A stretch of 64,000 nt of DNA from Grimontia sedimenti. Its GTDB lineage: Bacteria > Pseudomonadota > Gammaproteobacteria > Enterobacterales > Vibrionaceae. A program made the translations under genes and the position numbers. Location: positions 529,923 to 593,922 of the forward strand of contig NZ_JAALDL010000001.1 of the NCBI RefSeq assembly GCF_011045095.1, given 5' to 3'. Positions 1 through 9,522 of the stretch are shown one piece after another. How positions within the stretch are numbered: the first letter of the stretch is position 1; every line of letters starts with the position of its first letter. A model generated the notes under the pieces. It was not told the DNA's origin. It did not search any database and saw only the letters and a list, made by a program, of their open reading frames with translations.

Positions 1-323
1 TTATCGCCACCGCTTTCGATAAATACCAAATCCAGATCTTTGTGAAGCTTCGCCAACCCCTCAACAGCTTCAAGGTTCATTGATGCATCTTCACGAATCG
101 CGGTGTGCGGACAACCGCCTGTTTCCACCCCAACAATGCGTTCTGCAGGTAACGCCTCGGCCTCGGTCAGAATGCGCTGATCTTCACGGGTATAAATATC
201 ATTGGTGACGACAGCCACTGAATAAGTATCACGCATGGCTTTACATAGCACTTCTAAAAGCGCCGTTTTTCCTGACCCAACCGGGCCACCCACACCGACT
301 CTTAGCGGTTGTTTATAATCCAT
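1..323 (-). CDS. ureG: Urease accessory GTPase UreG (3' end outside window)
   Basis: UreG is the SIMIBI-class GTPase that delivers nickel to apo-urease together with UreF, UreD and UreE. The first 107 codons are present. They show the P-loop GPVGSGKT at residues 13-20, a TNDIYT segment, the VETGGCPH metal-binding region, and the family ESGGD motif right at the window edge. The start is taken at 323 because GGAG lies 7 nt upstream; the in-frame ATG at 329 would touch the Shine-Dalgarno sequence. It is the last recognised gene of the urt-ure operon, 11 nt after ureF. Only the C-terminal half is missing, because the window ends. Confidence 0.96.
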   Translation of the reverse strand, partial: MDYKQPLRVGVGGPVGSGKTALLEVLCKAMRDTYSVAVVTNDIYTREDQRILTEAEALPAERIVGVETGGCPHTAIREDASMNLEAVEGLAKLHKDLDLVFIESGGD

Positions 324-334
324 CTTCATTCTCC

Positions 335-1003
335 TTATGAGCGGAATAGCCGCGTGTATTGTGTTTCATGGCAGCTCGACGCGATGGCCTGTGCAGGTGC
401 AAAAGAGCCAACCTGTTCGTCAGCGATGAAACGCGACGCTTCGACGACTTCCTGCAACGCATCTGCCACTTCCATCAACACACGCTGTCCCGCGGTCTGT
501 CCTAACGGCACCATTTTCACGCCAGCGACGACACAGTTTTCCAACCAGCTCCATGCATAACCGTGGCAAAGGGCTTCTTCTTCTATGCCCCATTTCATTC
601 CGGCATACGCAAAGCCAGCGACCTGACTTTTCGACAACACCACATCCAACTGGCTTTCGGCTTCAACCAGCTCAAGCTGCTGTAACAGCTTCAGCATGGT
701 GCGTCCACGCTGAAGCTCTTCCGTTCTTAGTTCCATCGTTTCGCGGCTGGCATACAGCCAATCACACCAATGATTTGCCGTCACAACGTCATCTAACTTC
801 AATGCAGCGAAAACGCGGCGCAGCACGGGCAGTTCGAGCTGTTGCAAACTGTCTGTTGCCAAACTCACCAGCCAGTCCTTCAATGCAGATTCACTGTCGA
901 CCCAGCCTGTTTCTATCGCCCACTCCAAACCTTGTGAGTAGCTAAATGCCCCCACAGGCAAAGAAGGGCTAATCAGTTGAAACAGACGATAATCGGATTG
1001 CAT
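335..1003 (-). CDS. ureF: Urease accessory protein UreF
   Basis: UreF is the all-helical chaperone that bridges UreD-bound apo-urease and UreG and acts as a checkpoint for GTP-dependent nickel insertion. The 222-aa product has the family opening [18 protein letters not shown] and the WAIETGWV segment typical of UreF, and its length is normal (about 220-230 aa). It lies between the small His-rich gene (start separated from that stop by 2 nt) and ureG, on the minus strand, so it is very likely co-transcribed and translationally coupled. No defect is visible. Confidence 0.96.
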   Translation of the reverse strand: MQSDYRLFQLISPSLPVGAFSYSQGLEWAIETGWVDSESALKDWLVSLATDSLQQLELPVLRRVFAALKLDDVVTANHWCDWLYASRETMELRTEELQRGRTMLKLLQQLELVEAESQLDVVLSKSQVAGFAYAGMKWGIEEEALCHGYAWSWLENCVVAGVKMVPLGQTAGQRVLMEVADALQEVVEASRFIADEQVGSFAPAQAIASSCHETQYTRLFRS

Positions 1004-1005
1004 GA

Positions 1006-1197
1006 CTAGCGGCCGTTGAACATGCGGTGAATCATGTAGCCAATACCTGCCGCAGCCACCAGCATTAATACAGTTTCAAATGGGTGTGCCTGCGCGGTGG
1101 CCAAGATATGATGCGGCGTCTCAGCATGTGGTTCGCCAGTGATGTGTGCAAACGCGGGAAATGGCAATGCCAACGCAGCGATAAGTAATTTTTTCAT
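1006..1197 (-). CDS. Small His-rich single-TM protein in the urease operon
   Basis: This is a 63-aa protein of unrecognised family. The frame is open further upstream, but AAGGAG lies just before the ATG at 1197, and from there a signal-like segment (MKKLLIAALALPFPAFA) begins. A short histidine-rich stretch follows (HITGEPHAETPHH, about residues 18-30), then one hydrophobic helix (VLMLVAAAGIGYMI) and a basic end. It sits between ureE and ureF, almost touching ureF, so it is surely expressed with the urease maturation genes. Histidines outside the membrane could bind nickel; that role is inference. It is far shorter than UreJ/HupE nickel permeases and may be a remnant or a distinct small accessory protein. 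Confidence 0.72.
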   Translation of the reverse strand: MKKLLIAALALPFPAFAHITGEPHAETPHHILATAQAHPFETVLMLVAAAGIGYMIHRMFNGR

Positions 1198-1234
1198 ATT
1201 CCTGTCTCCTTTACTGAATGTGTTAAATCTAAAA

Positions 1235-1702
1235 TCAATGATGATGGTGATGACCGGATGAGTGGCCGCCATAAGCGCCCGCCTCTGGCTCAAAAGGGGC
1301 CATTTCAACTACCACACGGCCTCCGAGTAATCCCACCATTTCGTCTAAAACGTGGTCATGCTGATAACGTACCCACCAATCACCCACTTGCAGCGGCACA
1401 TGGCGGTTACCCAAGTGGTAAGCGAGTCTTGCCAATAAAACGCCATCATCAGCGTGTACGGTTGATACTTTTTCCTCTGCCGCGATAACACGAACTTGGT
1501 GGCCGCAGGTTGATACCAATACATCACCACCGCGAAGCGTTTGCCCACGAGGAAGAAACAACCCAGCCTCACTGCCGTTGTCCAACGTGACGCGGATACG
1601 GCTTTTTATTCTTGAATCAATGCCCAGGTGAATGGTCGCCAATTCGGTGATATCACTTTCCCTGACATCCGATGCTTTGATGATTTCTGTAAATTCGATC
1701 AT
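1235..1702 (-). CDS. ureE: Urease nickel metallochaperone UreE
   Basis: UreE is a dimeric nickel-binding chaperone that supplies Ni2+ to the UreG/UreF/UreD complex. The 155-aa protein has the N-terminal peptide-binding domain (LPRGQTLRGGDVL) and the C-terminal metal domain with the GNRHVPLQ motif, where the conserved interfacial histidine lies. It ends in GGHSSGHHHHH, a histidine tail like that of the Klebsiella protein, which adds extra nickel capacity. It starts 8 nt after the ureC stop and is followed by the small His-rich gene. It is normal in length and intact. Confidence 0.96.
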   Translation of the reverse strand: MIEFTEIIKASDVRESDITELATIHLGIDSRIKSRIRVTLDNGSEAGLFLPRGQTLRGGDVLVSTCGHQVRVIAAEEKVSTVHADDGVLLARLAYHLGNRHVPLQVGDWWVRYQHDHVLDEMVGLLGGRVVVEMAPFEPEAGAYGGHSSGHHHHH

Positions 1703-1710
1703 TTTTCACC

Positions 1711-3417
1711 TCAGAACAGGAAGTAACGTTGCGCCATCGGCAACACATCAGCAGGCTGACAAACCAGTAACTGTCCATCTGCACGCACCTCATAGGTTTG
1801 AGGATCCACTTCGATCGTTGGCTGCCAATCGTTCAGTTTCATGTCTTTCTTGCGTATGTTTCTGCAGTTCTTCACCGCCACTGCACCACTCTTCAGATCC
1901 AGCATTTCCGGTACACCGTTATCAATCGACATCTGAGACATAAACAACAGCGAGCTCTGCGCTGGGCCAGCACCAAATGAACCAAACATCGGGCGGTAAT
2001 GCACAGGTTGAGGCGTTGGAATGGAGCCATTTGGATCGCCCATAGGCGCGGTAGCAATTAATCCGCCTTTGATCACCAGCGACGGTTTCACACCAAAGAA
2101 AGCTGGCTTCCAAAGTACCAGGTCCGCCAATTTGCCTTTTTCAATTGAGCCCACTTCATGGGCGACGCCATGAGTAATCGCCGGGTTGATAGTGTATTTC
2201 GCCACATAGCGTTTAATGCGCGCGTTATCGCTATAGCTGCTGTCGCCTTCCAACGCACCAAACTGCACTTTCATCTTGTGCGCGGTTTGCCAGGTACGAA
2301 GGATGACTTCACCGACTCGCCCCATGGCTTGCGAGTCCGACGAAATCATCGAAAACGCGCCCATGTCATGAAGCATGTCTTCCGCCGCAATGGTTTCGCG
2401 GCGAATTCGGGATTCCGCGAACGCGATGTCTTCGGCGATTGAAGGAGAAAGGTGGTGACACACCATCAACATGTCGAGGTGTTCATCCACCGTATTGACC
2501 GTGTAAGGACGGGTTGGGTTAGTCGAAGACGGCAACACGTTAGCCAAACCTGCCGCTTTGATGATGTCCGGCGCGTGACCACCGCCCGCTCCTTCAGTGT
2601 GATAGGTATGGATGACGCGATCGCCAATCGCATTCAGCGTCGATTCCACAAAGCCACACTCGTTGAGTGTATCGGTATGAATCGCGACCTGAGTATCGGT
2701 CACTTCCGCCACGCTTAAACAGCAATCAATCGCTGCTGGCGTTGAGCCCCAGTCTTCGTGCAGTTTCAAGCCACAGGCACCCGCAGCAATTTGCTCGTCC
2801 AGCGCGTCCGGTAAGCTCGCGTTACCTTTACCCAACAAACCGAAGTTCATCGGGAACGCATCCAGCGATTCGAGCATGCGGTGAATGTTCCAGGGTCCCG
2901 GCGTACAAGTTGTCGCATTGGTGCCCGTCGCTGGGCCAGTGCCGCCCCCAATCATGGTAGTGACGCCCGAGGTCAACGCTTCATCGATTTGCTGCGGGCA
3001 GATAAAGTGGATGTGAGAATCAATGCCGCCCGCTGTCAGGATTTGGCCTTCACCCGCCACCACTTCAGTACCCGGGCCAATGATGATATCGACGTTATCC
3101 TGAATGTCCGGGTTACCGGCTTTACCAATACCCGCAATGCGACCGCCTTTTACAGCCACATCTGCTTTTACGATGCCCCAGTAATCGAGTACCACAACAT
3201 TGGTGATCACCATGTCCGGTGTTTCACTACTCGGGCGCTGACTTTGCCCCATACCATCGCGGATGGTTTTACCGCCGCCGAATTTCACTTCGTCGCCGTA
3301 AACCGTGAAGTCTTTTTCCACTTCCAGCCAGAGTTCAGTGTCGGCCAAACGCACACAGTCGCCTGTAGTTGGACCGAACATTTCTGCATAAGCGCTTCGG
3401 GATATTTTCTTACTCAT
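1711..3417 (-). CDS. ureC: Urease subunit alpha (catalytic)
   Basis: UreC carries the dinuclear nickel site that hydrolyses urea to ammonia and carbamate in the cytoplasm. The protein is 568 aa, the usual length. The sequence shows the metal ligands HIH in GGIDSHIHF, the lysine that becomes carbamylated in [11 protein letters not shown], and the flap cysteine/histidine in MVCHHLSPS. The ATG at 3417 (MSKKISR) is preferred to the longer frame because it matches the family N terminus and overlaps the end of ureB by only a few bases. It lies in the order ureD-A-B-C-E-x-F-G. It appears fully functional. Confidence 0.98.
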   Translation of the reverse strand: MSKKISRSAYAEMFGPTTGDCVRLADTELWLEVEKDFTVYGDEVKFGGGKTIRDGMGQSQRPSSETPDMVITNVVVLDYWGIVKADVAVKGGRIAGIGKAGNPDIQDNVDIIIGPGTEVVAGEGQILTAGGIDSHIHFICPQQIDEALTSGVTTMIGGGTGPATGTNATTCTPGPWNIHRMLESLDAFPMNFGLLGKGNASLPDALDEQIAAGACGLKLHEDWGSTPAAIDCCLSVAEVTDTQVAIHTDTLNECGFVESTLNAIGDRVIHTYHTEGAGGGHAPDIIKAAGLANVLPSSTNPTRPYTVNTVDEHLDMLMVCHHLSPSIAEDIAFAESRIRRETIAAEDMLHDMGAFSMISSDSQAMGRVGEVILRTWQTAHKMKVQFGALEGDSSYSDNARIKRYVAKYTINPAITHGVAHEVGSIEKGKLADLVLWKPAFFGVKPSLVIKGGLIATAPMGDPNGSIPTPQPVHYRPMFGSFGAGPAQSSLLFMSQMSIDNGVPEMLDLKSGAVAVKNCRNIRKKDMKLNDWQPTIEVDPQTYEVRADGQLLVCQPADVLPMAQRYFLF

Positions 3418-3418
3418 C

Positions 3419-3775
3419 TCAATCATCCTTATCGCTGTTTGAAGCGCCATCTATCGGACCCATACAGCGCCCTTGAAAGCCATACACCTCGCGAGAACCC
3501 GCGTAAGCTACCAGTTCTACCGAGCGGCTTTGACCGGGTTCGAAACGCACCGCTGTGCCTGAAGGAATGTTGAGGCGAAATCCTTTTGTCATGTTGCGAT
3601 CAAAAACCAGCGCGTCATTCACTTCGAAAAAGTGATAGTGAGAACCAACCTGAACTGGTCTGTCGCCTGTGTTTGCCACATCAACGGAAACAGTTGGACG
3701 ACCTGCATTGAGTTCGATCTCTCCGTCTGCTGCGCGAATTTCACCCGGCGTAAAGGAACCTGTTTTTAGTTTCAT
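3419..3775 (-). CDS. ureB: Urease subunit beta
   Basis: This is the structural beta subunit of the UreABC heterotrimer. The 118-aa protein shows the conserved [11 protein letters not shown] segment near residues 43-53 and the [13 protein letters not shown] motif toward the C terminus. Length is normal for a separate UreB; in Helicobacter-type ureases it is fused to UreA, here it is not. It lies 9 nt after ureA and immediately before ureC. The C-terminal tail (SNSDKDD) is acidic and variable as in other family members. Confidence 0.97.
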   Translation of the reverse strand: MKLKTGSFTPGEIRAADGEIELNAGRPTVSVDVANTGDRPVQVGSHYHFFEVNDALVFDRNMTKGFRLNIPSGTAVRFEPGQSRSVELVAYAGSREVYGFQGRCMGPIDGASNSDKDD

Positions 3776-3784
3776 TTTGGCCTC

Positions 3785-4087
3785 CTACACAATCGGATCG
3801 TGAACGGTGACGAGCTTGGTGCCATCAGGGAAGGTCGCTTCCACCTGCACGTCGTGGATCATCTCTGGCACCCCTTCCATCACGTCATTGACGGTCAGGA
3901 TAGTGCGACCGTAATCCATCAACTCCGCCACGGTTCGACCGTCTCGCGCACCTTCCATAATGGCAGCACTGATCAAGGCGACAGATTCGGGATAGTTCAA
4001 CTTCAAGCCGCGTTCTTTACGTCGTTCGGCAAGTAAAGCAGCGGTAAACAGCAGCAGCTTGTCCTTTTCTCTCGGGGTTAACTCCAT
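3785..4087 (-). CDS. ureA: Urease subunit gamma
   Basis: This is the 100-aa gamma subunit of urease. It starts [14 protein letters not shown], the standard UreA N terminus, and carries [11 protein letters not shown] and the end motif VTVHDPI(V). The start at 4087 was chosen over an upstream in-frame ATG because GAGGAG lies about 8 nt before it and because family members begin at this methionine. It follows ureD after a short spacer that contains a 27-bp tandem duplication. Confidence 0.97.
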   Translation of the reverse strand: MELTPREKDKLLLFTAALLAERRKERGLKLNYPESVALISAAIMEGARDGRTVAELMDYGRTILTVNDVMEGVPEMIHDVQVEATFPDGTKLVTVHDPIV

Positions 4088-4118
4088 GTGTTGACTCCTC
4101 GCAGTTTTCGCGGTCAAT

Positions 4119-4172
4119 ACACCGCTATAAATCAGTTACGCCAGAACACCGCTATACATCAGGTACGCCAGA
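4119..4172 (+). repeat. 27-bp tandem duplication at the ureD 3' end
   Basis: Two adjacent 27-bp units occupy 4119-4145 and 4146-4172 and differ at only two positions. The second unit (in plus coordinates) spans the stop codon of ureD, so the duplication copied the last ureD codons plus stop into the ureD-ureA spacer. Because 27 is a multiple of three, the copied codons stay in phase after the stop. Confidence 0.9.
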
Positions 4173-5034
4173 TCCTCGGCACATCAGGGGTTGTGCCAGT
4201 CCAGTGTTTTCGAATTCTTAGCCAGCATTCCGTCAGACTGTGGAACAGGGTTTCTGTGTTTGATGCCAATGCCCGCACAGCCAATAAACCATCGATATAG
4301 GTAATGCCGAGTTCCAACTCTTTCGGTTTGTCCTTCTCAGCCCACCAGCTTTTAAGAAGCTCAGACAAAGCCTCTGCGTCGCCATACACGAACATCGAAC
4401 CGACAACGGGATAACCACGAAGCGCCGCAGCAGAGTGTTGTAGCGTGGCTGGATTGACGCGCAGGCGCTCGCAGAGGACGAGCTTGTCGTCAATAGAAAT
4501 CGTGGTCATTCCATCAATCACCCCTTTATCAAAGGCTTGGTTGGAAACAGGTTGTCCCAAAGTCCATATTTCCCAGCCTGCAAAGCGCGCATGAGAGGAA
4601 ATTTGAATATCCGTGCGGGTGACAAGATGGGCATTCGGAAACGCGATGTTTTCCAACTGCAACCACTCAAGACGACTGTCTTCACCCACTTTCAGCGATT
4701 GGTTTAACATCGCGACACGACCATCAGAGCGATAAAAACGGGTTGCGCCAGGAGTAGTAATCAAAGCTTCTGCGCCGTCTTTGGCCTCGACAAACACATT
4801 CAGGCTATCGCCACCCACCACACCACCCGGCGGATGCAACAAATGGCTGTGGCATACGCCGCCTTCCGGATACAAAGCGCGCTGTACCGCCAAAGGGCCA
4901 CGGTGCAGGCAATCACGCAATACCGTTCGGGTACCGTTATGCTGATAGCCGAGGCGAAGCTCCGCTTCCCATCGGCCGTGAGACTGGGTGTTCAGGACAT
5001 TGCTTTCATAAACATCAGAGAGCGTTTGTGCCAT
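4159..5034 (-). CDS. ureD: Urease accessory protein UreD
   Basis: UreD (UreH) binds apo-urease and, with UreF and UreG, channels nickel to the active site. The 291-aa protein shows family segments such as LHRGPLAVQRALYPEG, the LLHPPGGVVGGD motif (about residues 66-77) and TTPGATRFYRS. Length is typical. It is the first ure gene after the urea importer genes, 10 nt after urtE, which indicates one operon. Its 3' end overlaps the 27-bp tandem duplication, but the frame is intact. Confidence 0.96.
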   Translation of the reverse strand: MAQTLSDVYESNVLNTQSHGRWEAELRLGYQHNGTRTVLRDCLHRGPLAVQRALYPEGGVCHSHLLHPPGGVVGGDSLNVFVEAKDGAEALITTPGATRFYRSDGRVAMLNQSLKVGEDSRLEWLQLENIAFPNAHLVTRTDIQISSHARFAGWEIWTLGQPVSNQAFDKGVIDGMTTISIDDKLVLCERLRVNPATLQHSAAALRGYPVVGSMFVYGDAEALSELLKSWWAEKDKPKELELGITYIDGLLAVRALASNTETLFHSLTECWLRIRKHWTGTTPDVPRIWRT

Positions 5035-5044
5035 GCCATCACTC

Positions 5045-5740
5045 CTACACCGTCAGATACTGTCGGATCAGATCGTCAGAAAGCTCGTCCATTTCACCGC
5101 TGGCCACACTTCTTCCCCGATCAAGCAAACAGAATCTGTCGCCGACTTTGCGTGCAAATGGCAACTTCTGCTCAACGAGAATGACAGTGAGACCCATCTC
5201 CTGATTGAGCTTGCAGATGATGTCGCCAATTTCCTGCACGATGTTTGGCTGAATGCCTTCTGTTGGCTCATCCAAAAGCAACAGTTTGGGGTCGATCACC
5301 AAAGCGCGGGCGATCGCCAACTGCTGTTGCTGACCACCTGATAGATCCCCGCCAAAGCGACGCTTCATTTCCGCCAGAACAGGAAACAACTCATAGATAT
5401 AATCCGGGATTTTCCTGTCGTTCTTTGGGCGAATTGGCAGGCCGATTTCCAGATTTTCCTCAACCGTTAATCGTGGGAAGATCTGACGCCCCTGCGGCAC
5501 GTAGCCCACACCCGCCCGCGGTCTGTGTTCCGCGCGGCGCGGGGCAAGGTCATTGCCTTCCATCAGGATTTGGCCAGTATCAACTTTCAACAGCCCCATG
5601 ATGCTTTGCAACAAGGTGGTTTTTCCGACGCCATTGCGTCCCATCACCACGGTGCATTGTCCTTTTGGCGCTTCAATAGAAAGATCCCAGAGTGTCTGAC
5701 TCTCTCCGTAACGCTGATTTAATCCATTTACTGTCAGCAT
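5045..5740 (-). CDS. urtE: Urea ABC transporter ATPase UrtE
   Basis: This is one of the two ATPases of the UrtABCDE high-affinity urea importer (HAAT/LivF-like family). The 231-aa protein has Walker A GRNGVGKTT, signature LSGGQQQQ and Walker B LLLLDEPTEG followed by the UrtE-type IQPNIVQ stretch, which separates it from generic LivF. The gene ends 10 nt before ureD and follows urtD by 11 nt. It appears complete. Confidence 0.95.
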   Translation of the reverse strand: MLTVNGLNQRYGESQTLWDLSIEAPKGQCTVVMGRNGVGKTTLLQSIMGLLKVDTGQILMEGNDLAPRRAEHRPRAGVGYVPQGRQIFPRLTVEENLEIGLPIRPKNDRKIPDYIYELFPVLAEMKRRFGGDLSGGQQQQLAIARALVIDPKLLLLDEPTEGIQPNIVQEIGDIICKLNQEMGLTVILVEQKLPFARKVGDRFCLLDRGRSVASGEMDELSDDLIRQYLTV

Positions 5741-5751
5741 TAAGCTCTCTC

Positions 5752-6645
5752 CTATTGGCCCAAGTAGACTTCGCGAACACGCTGGTCATCCTGTATCGAT
5801 TTCATCGATCCTTCTGCCAGCACATGTCCTTGGTGAAGCACAGTCACTGTCGACGCAATACTGCGAACAAAATCCATGTCGTGTTCAACCACCATGATCG
5901 AATGTTCACCCGCCAGCGATAGCAGCAATTCGGCGGTACGATCCATCTCCTGATGCGTCATGCCCGCCACAGGCTCATCCACCAACAACAACTTAGGTTT
6001 CTGCATCAGCAACATGCCGATTTCCAGCCACTGTTTCTGGCCATGGGAAAGCTTGCCCGCCAACATTCTGGACTGTGTTTCTAAGCCTATTAGTTCGAGC
6101 ACTCTTTCTATGTCGCATTTCTGCTCACCGGATAAAACGGCGCGGAACAGATGCCAGGTGGATTTTTCACCCGCCATGGCGAGCTCAAGGTTTTCCCAAA
6201 CTGACAACGCTTCAAATACGGTAGGTTTCTGGAATTTACGGCCAATGCCCGCATTGGCAATTTCCGCTTCATCCATCTTGAGCAGGTTCAATTGCTGACC
6301 GAGCCAAACATCACCGACATCCGGTCTGGTCTTCCCCGTAATAATGTCCATCATGGTGGTTTTACCCGCGCCATTTGGACCGATGATGCAACGAAGTTCG
6401 CCCTCTTTGATATACAGGTTCAAATCGTTAATCGCTTTGAACCCATCGAAAGATACCGATACGCCTTCGACGTAAAGCAACATGCCATTTTTCACGTCGA
6501 CTTTGGGGTTGTATTGAGGCTTCAGGAAGCTGAATACCTGATCACGTCGGGTGATTTCATTCAGCAGCTCCGCCGTAGGATTGGTTTCAGGCAGTTGTTC
6601 TTTTTGGTGGTTCATGCCTTCTGCCACCAGCGTTCTCGACATCAT
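5752..6645 (-). CDS. urtD: Urea ABC transporter ATPase UrtD
   Basis: This is the second ATPase of the urea importer (LivG-like). Walker A GPNGAGKTT is at about residues 89-97, the signature is LSHGQKQWLEIG, and Walker B is LLLVDEPVAGM. The chosen start (ATG at 6645) has GGAGG seven bases upstream and overlaps the urtC stop in an ATGATG/TGA arrangement, pointing to translational coupling. This gives 297 aa. A longer in-frame extension inside urtC is unlikely to be used. The N-terminal extension of about 50 aa before the ABC domain is normal for UrtD. Confidence 0.95.
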   Translation of the reverse strand: MMSRTLVAEGMNHQKEQLPETNPTAELLNEITRRDQVFSFLKPQYNPKVDVKNGMLLYVEGVSVSFDGFKAINDLNLYIKEGELRCIIGPNGAGKTTMMDIITGKTRPDVGDVWLGQQLNLLKMDEAEIANAGIGRKFQKPTVFEALSVWENLELAMAGEKSTWHLFRAVLSGEQKCDIERVLELIGLETQSRMLAGKLSHGQKQWLEIGMLLMQKPKLLLVDEPVAGMTHQEMDRTAELLLSLAGEHSIMVVEHDMDFVRSIASTVTVLHQGHVLAEGSMKSIQDDQRVREVYLGQ

Positions 6646-7721
6646 GCGTTTGCCTCCTTGCGAAACAGTCCACTTACGCCTTTTGGCAGATACAAGGTGG
6701 CGAGTACAAACAACGCTCCCAACGCAAACAGCCACACTTCTGGAAATTCAACGGTGAACCAGCTTTTCGCGTAGTTCACCAACACGGCACCAATAACAGA
6801 GCCATAAAGGGTCGCGCGACCGCCTAGTGCTACCCAAACCACGATTTCAATCGAGTTCAGCGGCGCAAATTCCCCTGGGTTAATGATGCCCACTTGCGGG
6901 ACGTACAAGGCTCCTGCCACACCTGCGATGGCAGCAGACAACACGAATAACCAGAGCTTGCTGTTCTCAACGCGATATCCAACAAATCGGGCGCGGGATT
7001 CAGCATCGCGAATGGCGATCGTCAATGCACCCAATCGGCTAACAACCACCGCACGGCACAACAAGTAAGCCAGCAACAACGCCATCACGGTCGCCGTGAA
7101 TAATCCAATTCGGGAGGCATCGCTTTGAAGGCTGAAACCGAGAATGTCTTTGAAATCCGTCAGGCCGTTGTTGCCGCCAAATCCCATTTCATTGCGGAAG
7201 AAAGCCAGCATCAAAGCGAACGTCATCGCCTGCGTCATGATGGATAGATAAACCCCCGATACACGCGAGCGGAATGCCAGCCAGCCGAATACAAAGGCCA
7301 ACAAACCCGGTACGGCGACCGCCATCAAACAGGCAAACCAGAATTGGTCGAAGCCAAACCAGAACCACGGTAATTCCTGCCAGTTAAGGAACACCATAAA
7401 GTCAGGCAGTTCTGGGTTACCGTAAACACCGCGATCACCAATCTGGCGCATCAGGTACATACCCATGGCATAACCGCCGAGTGCGAAGAATGCGCCGTGA
7501 CCCAGACTCAAAATACCGAGGTAGCCCCAGACCAAATCGACGGAAAGCGCGAGAATGGCGAAGCAGAGATATTTGCCGAGCAAAGAAACGGTATAGGTTT
7601 CGAGATGAAAAACGCTACCTGCCGGTACCACCAGATTCAGGATAGGCACCAGAAAACCGATGCCCAGCAGCACCACAATCATCATGACCGTTGAGCGGTC
7701 GAAAAGAGATTTAGTGACCAT
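6642..7721 (-). CDS. urtC: Urea ABC transporter permease UrtC
   Basis: UrtC is an inner-membrane permease of the urea importer (LivM-like). The 359-aa protein is highly hydrophobic with roughly ten membrane segments and contains the LivM-type signature GYLGILSLGHGAFFALGGYAMG near residue 65 onward, plus IAIRDAESRARFVGY, the coupling-helix region that contacts the ATPase. Its start abuts the urtB stop and its stop overlaps the urtD start, so translation of the four genes is linked. Confidence 0.95.
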   Translation of the reverse strand: MVTKSLFDRSTVMMIVVLLGIGFLVPILNLVVPAGSVFHLETYTVSLLGKYLCFAILALSVDLVWGYLGILSLGHGAFFALGGYAMGMYLMRQIGDRGVYGNPELPDFMVFLNWQELPWFWFGFDQFWFACLMAVAVPGLLAFVFGWLAFRSRVSGVYLSIMTQAMTFALMLAFFRNEMGFGGNNGLTDFKDILGFSLQSDASRIGLFTATVMALLLAYLLCRAVVVSRLGALTIAIRDAESRARFVGYRVENSKLWLFVLSAAIAGVAGALYVPQVGIINPGEFAPLNSIEIVVWVALGGRATLYGSVIGAVLVNYAKSWFTVEFPEVWLFALGALFVLATLYLPKGVSGLFRKEANA

Positions 7722-9386
7722 TTAGTTGTCCTCCGCCATGCGTCCACGTTGCGGGAACAAACCTTTAGGACGTTTCTGAATAAAGAGGATGATGAACACC
7801 AGAACGAGGATCTTCGCCAATACAGCGCCCGCCCAAGGTTCCAAGACTTTGTTGAACACGCCGAGGCTCAAGCCTGCAGCCAGCGTTCCCCATAGGTTTC
7901 CAACACCGCCGAAGACCACCACCATGAACGAGTCAATGATGTAAGCCTGACCCATGTTCGGGCCCACATTAGTGAGCTGGGAAAGCGCCACGCCCGCCAC
8001 ACCGGCGATGCCAGAGCCCAAACCAAAGGTCGCCATGTCGACCCATTCTGAGCGCACACCCATCGCGCGGGCCATTGCACGGTTTTGCGACACGGCGCGA
8101 ACCTGTAAGCCCAGCGGCGTGCGTTTCAAAATAAACAGTAGTGCAAAGAAGACCATCAGGCAGAACACCATGATGTACATGCGACTGGCCGTCAGCTCTA
8201 GCATTGGAGTGACTTCAATCATGCCGCTCATAAAATCAGGCGTACTGACGGAACGGTTAAGCGGCGAGAAGATACTACGGACGGCTTGTTGCAGAATAAG
8301 GCTGATGCCGAAAGTCGCCAGTAGGGTTTCCAATGGTCGACCGTAAAGATGTCGAATCACCGAACGTTCAATCGCCATGCCCACCAAACCAGAAACCACA
8401 AAGGCGCAAGGAATAGAAAGCAGCAGCGCTATGCCGGTTTGCGCAGGAAAAAGTTGTTGCAGCACATAGGTGGTATACGCACCGATCATGATCAGCTCAC
8501 CGTGTGCCATGTTAATCACGCCCATCACACCAAACGTGATGGCAAGGCCAATCCCGGCGAGCACTAATACTGAACCCAGGCTTAAACCGAAATACAGGGT
8601 TTGGGCGGCGTTCACGACACGCTGACTTTGTTCGTATTCAGTGATTGCCTTATCCAGTGCCGCGATGGTTTCAACATCATCACTTTGCACATTCGCTCTT
8701 GATGCTTGCAGTGCATCGAAAGCTTCAGGCAAACCAACGCCAGACAGAAAAGCAATGGCTTCCAGGGCCTGCTTTGCTTCGCTGCCTTCTGTCACTGCAT
8801 AAACAGAAATCGCCGTCGATAAGTACTTTTTAGTGACAGTGTCACTCTCATCATCGCGTATCGAAACGATGGCAGGCAGTAAGGAGGCATCAAGCTCACC
8901 AATCATGCGCCTAGCCGCGGTTTGTCGGGTTTCTGCATCAGCACTGGATAGCGCGGCTGTCGCCAAGGCGGTCTTTATCTGACTACGGATTTTGTTATTG
9001 ATGGTCACCGCACGGTACTGGCGTTTCTTTTCTACCGTCACAGTGTCGCCAGAGAGGATATTGGTCAGCTCGCTGCCTTTCACCAATGGCGGCTCGGCAA
9101 GATACCAAATGGATTTGGCTTTCTTTTCGTAAACCACCTGCTTATTCAGCAAGCCTTCGAGAAGTTGTGTGTTTGAAATGTCAGATGATTCTGACAAGTC
9201 AGCGGATGCAATAAATGCGATCGCTGCTTCTTTATTTTTGAATGATTTGCCTGCAAGTGCGCTTGCGGCTTGCGACATCTCCGAAATGTCGGCATTCGCC
9301 TGTGCTGTTATCAGCGCCCCGCTCATTAAAACAAGGACACGGCTTAACCACAGCAGACGATTCACTATTGCTGTCAAACGAAACAT
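7722..9386 (-). CDS. urtB: Urea ABC transporter permease UrtB
   Basis: UrtB is the LivH-like permease of the urea importer. The protein is 554 aa. A signal-like N terminus and about 230 aa of soluble, probably periplasmic sequence precede the permease domain; the domain starts around LAGIGLAITFGVMGVINMAHGE, the LivH motif. This long extension is characteristic of proteobacterial UrtB. The ATG at 9386 was chosen because AAGGA lies 7 nt upstream; longer in-frame starts lack a ribosome site. A 136-nt gap with a short hairpin separates it from urtA. Confidence 0.94.
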   Translation of the reverse strand: MFRLTAIVNRLLWLSRVLVLMSGALITAQANADISEMSQAASALAGKSFKNKEAAIAFIASADLSESSDISNTQLLEGLLNKQVVYEKKAKSIWYLAEPPLVKGSELTNILSGDTVTVEKKRQYRAVTINNKIRSQIKTALATAALSSADAETRQTAARRMIGELDASLLPAIVSIRDDESDTVTKKYLSTAISVYAVTEGSEAKQALEAIAFLSGVGLPEAFDALQASRANVQSDDVETIAALDKAITEYEQSQRVVNAAQTLYFGLSLGSVLVLAGIGLAITFGVMGVINMAHGELIMIGAYTTYVLQQLFPAQTGIALLLSIPCAFVVSGLVGMAIERSVIRHLYGRPLETLLATFGISLILQQAVRSIFSPLNRSVSTPDFMSGMIEVTPMLELTASRMYIMVFCLMVFFALLFILKRTPLGLQVRAVSQNRAMARAMGVRSEWVDMATFGLGSGIAGVAGVALSQLTNVGPNMGQAYIIDSFMVVVFGGVGNLWGTLAAGLSLGVFNKVLEPWAGAVLAKILVLVFIILFIQKRPKGLFPQRGRMAEDN

Positions 9387-9478
9387 GAATCGATCCTTCG
9401 AAAAAGTCCTGCCAGTGCGGTTCAGATGCAAGGAGACGGCACCGCAAAGGCAGGTAAACTGGAAGTAATCTTCCGGGC

Positions 9479-9498
9479 TGGAGTCTCTCCGGACTCCA
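9479..9498 (-). terminator. Hairpin between urtA and urtB
   Basis: A 7-bp inverted repeat (TGGAGTC / GACTCCA) with a 6-nt loop lies in the urtA-urtB spacer. There is no T-run, so it is more likely an mRNA processing or stability hairpin that keeps the binding-protein transcript abundant than a full terminator. This is inference. Confidence 0.4.
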
Positions 9499-9522
9499 TA
9501 CCCTGACTGATGAGGTTAAAAC

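Noticed and set aside
2881-3573. 230-aa frame opposite ureC/ureB
   Set aside because: Shadow of the urease genes; no recognisable domain.
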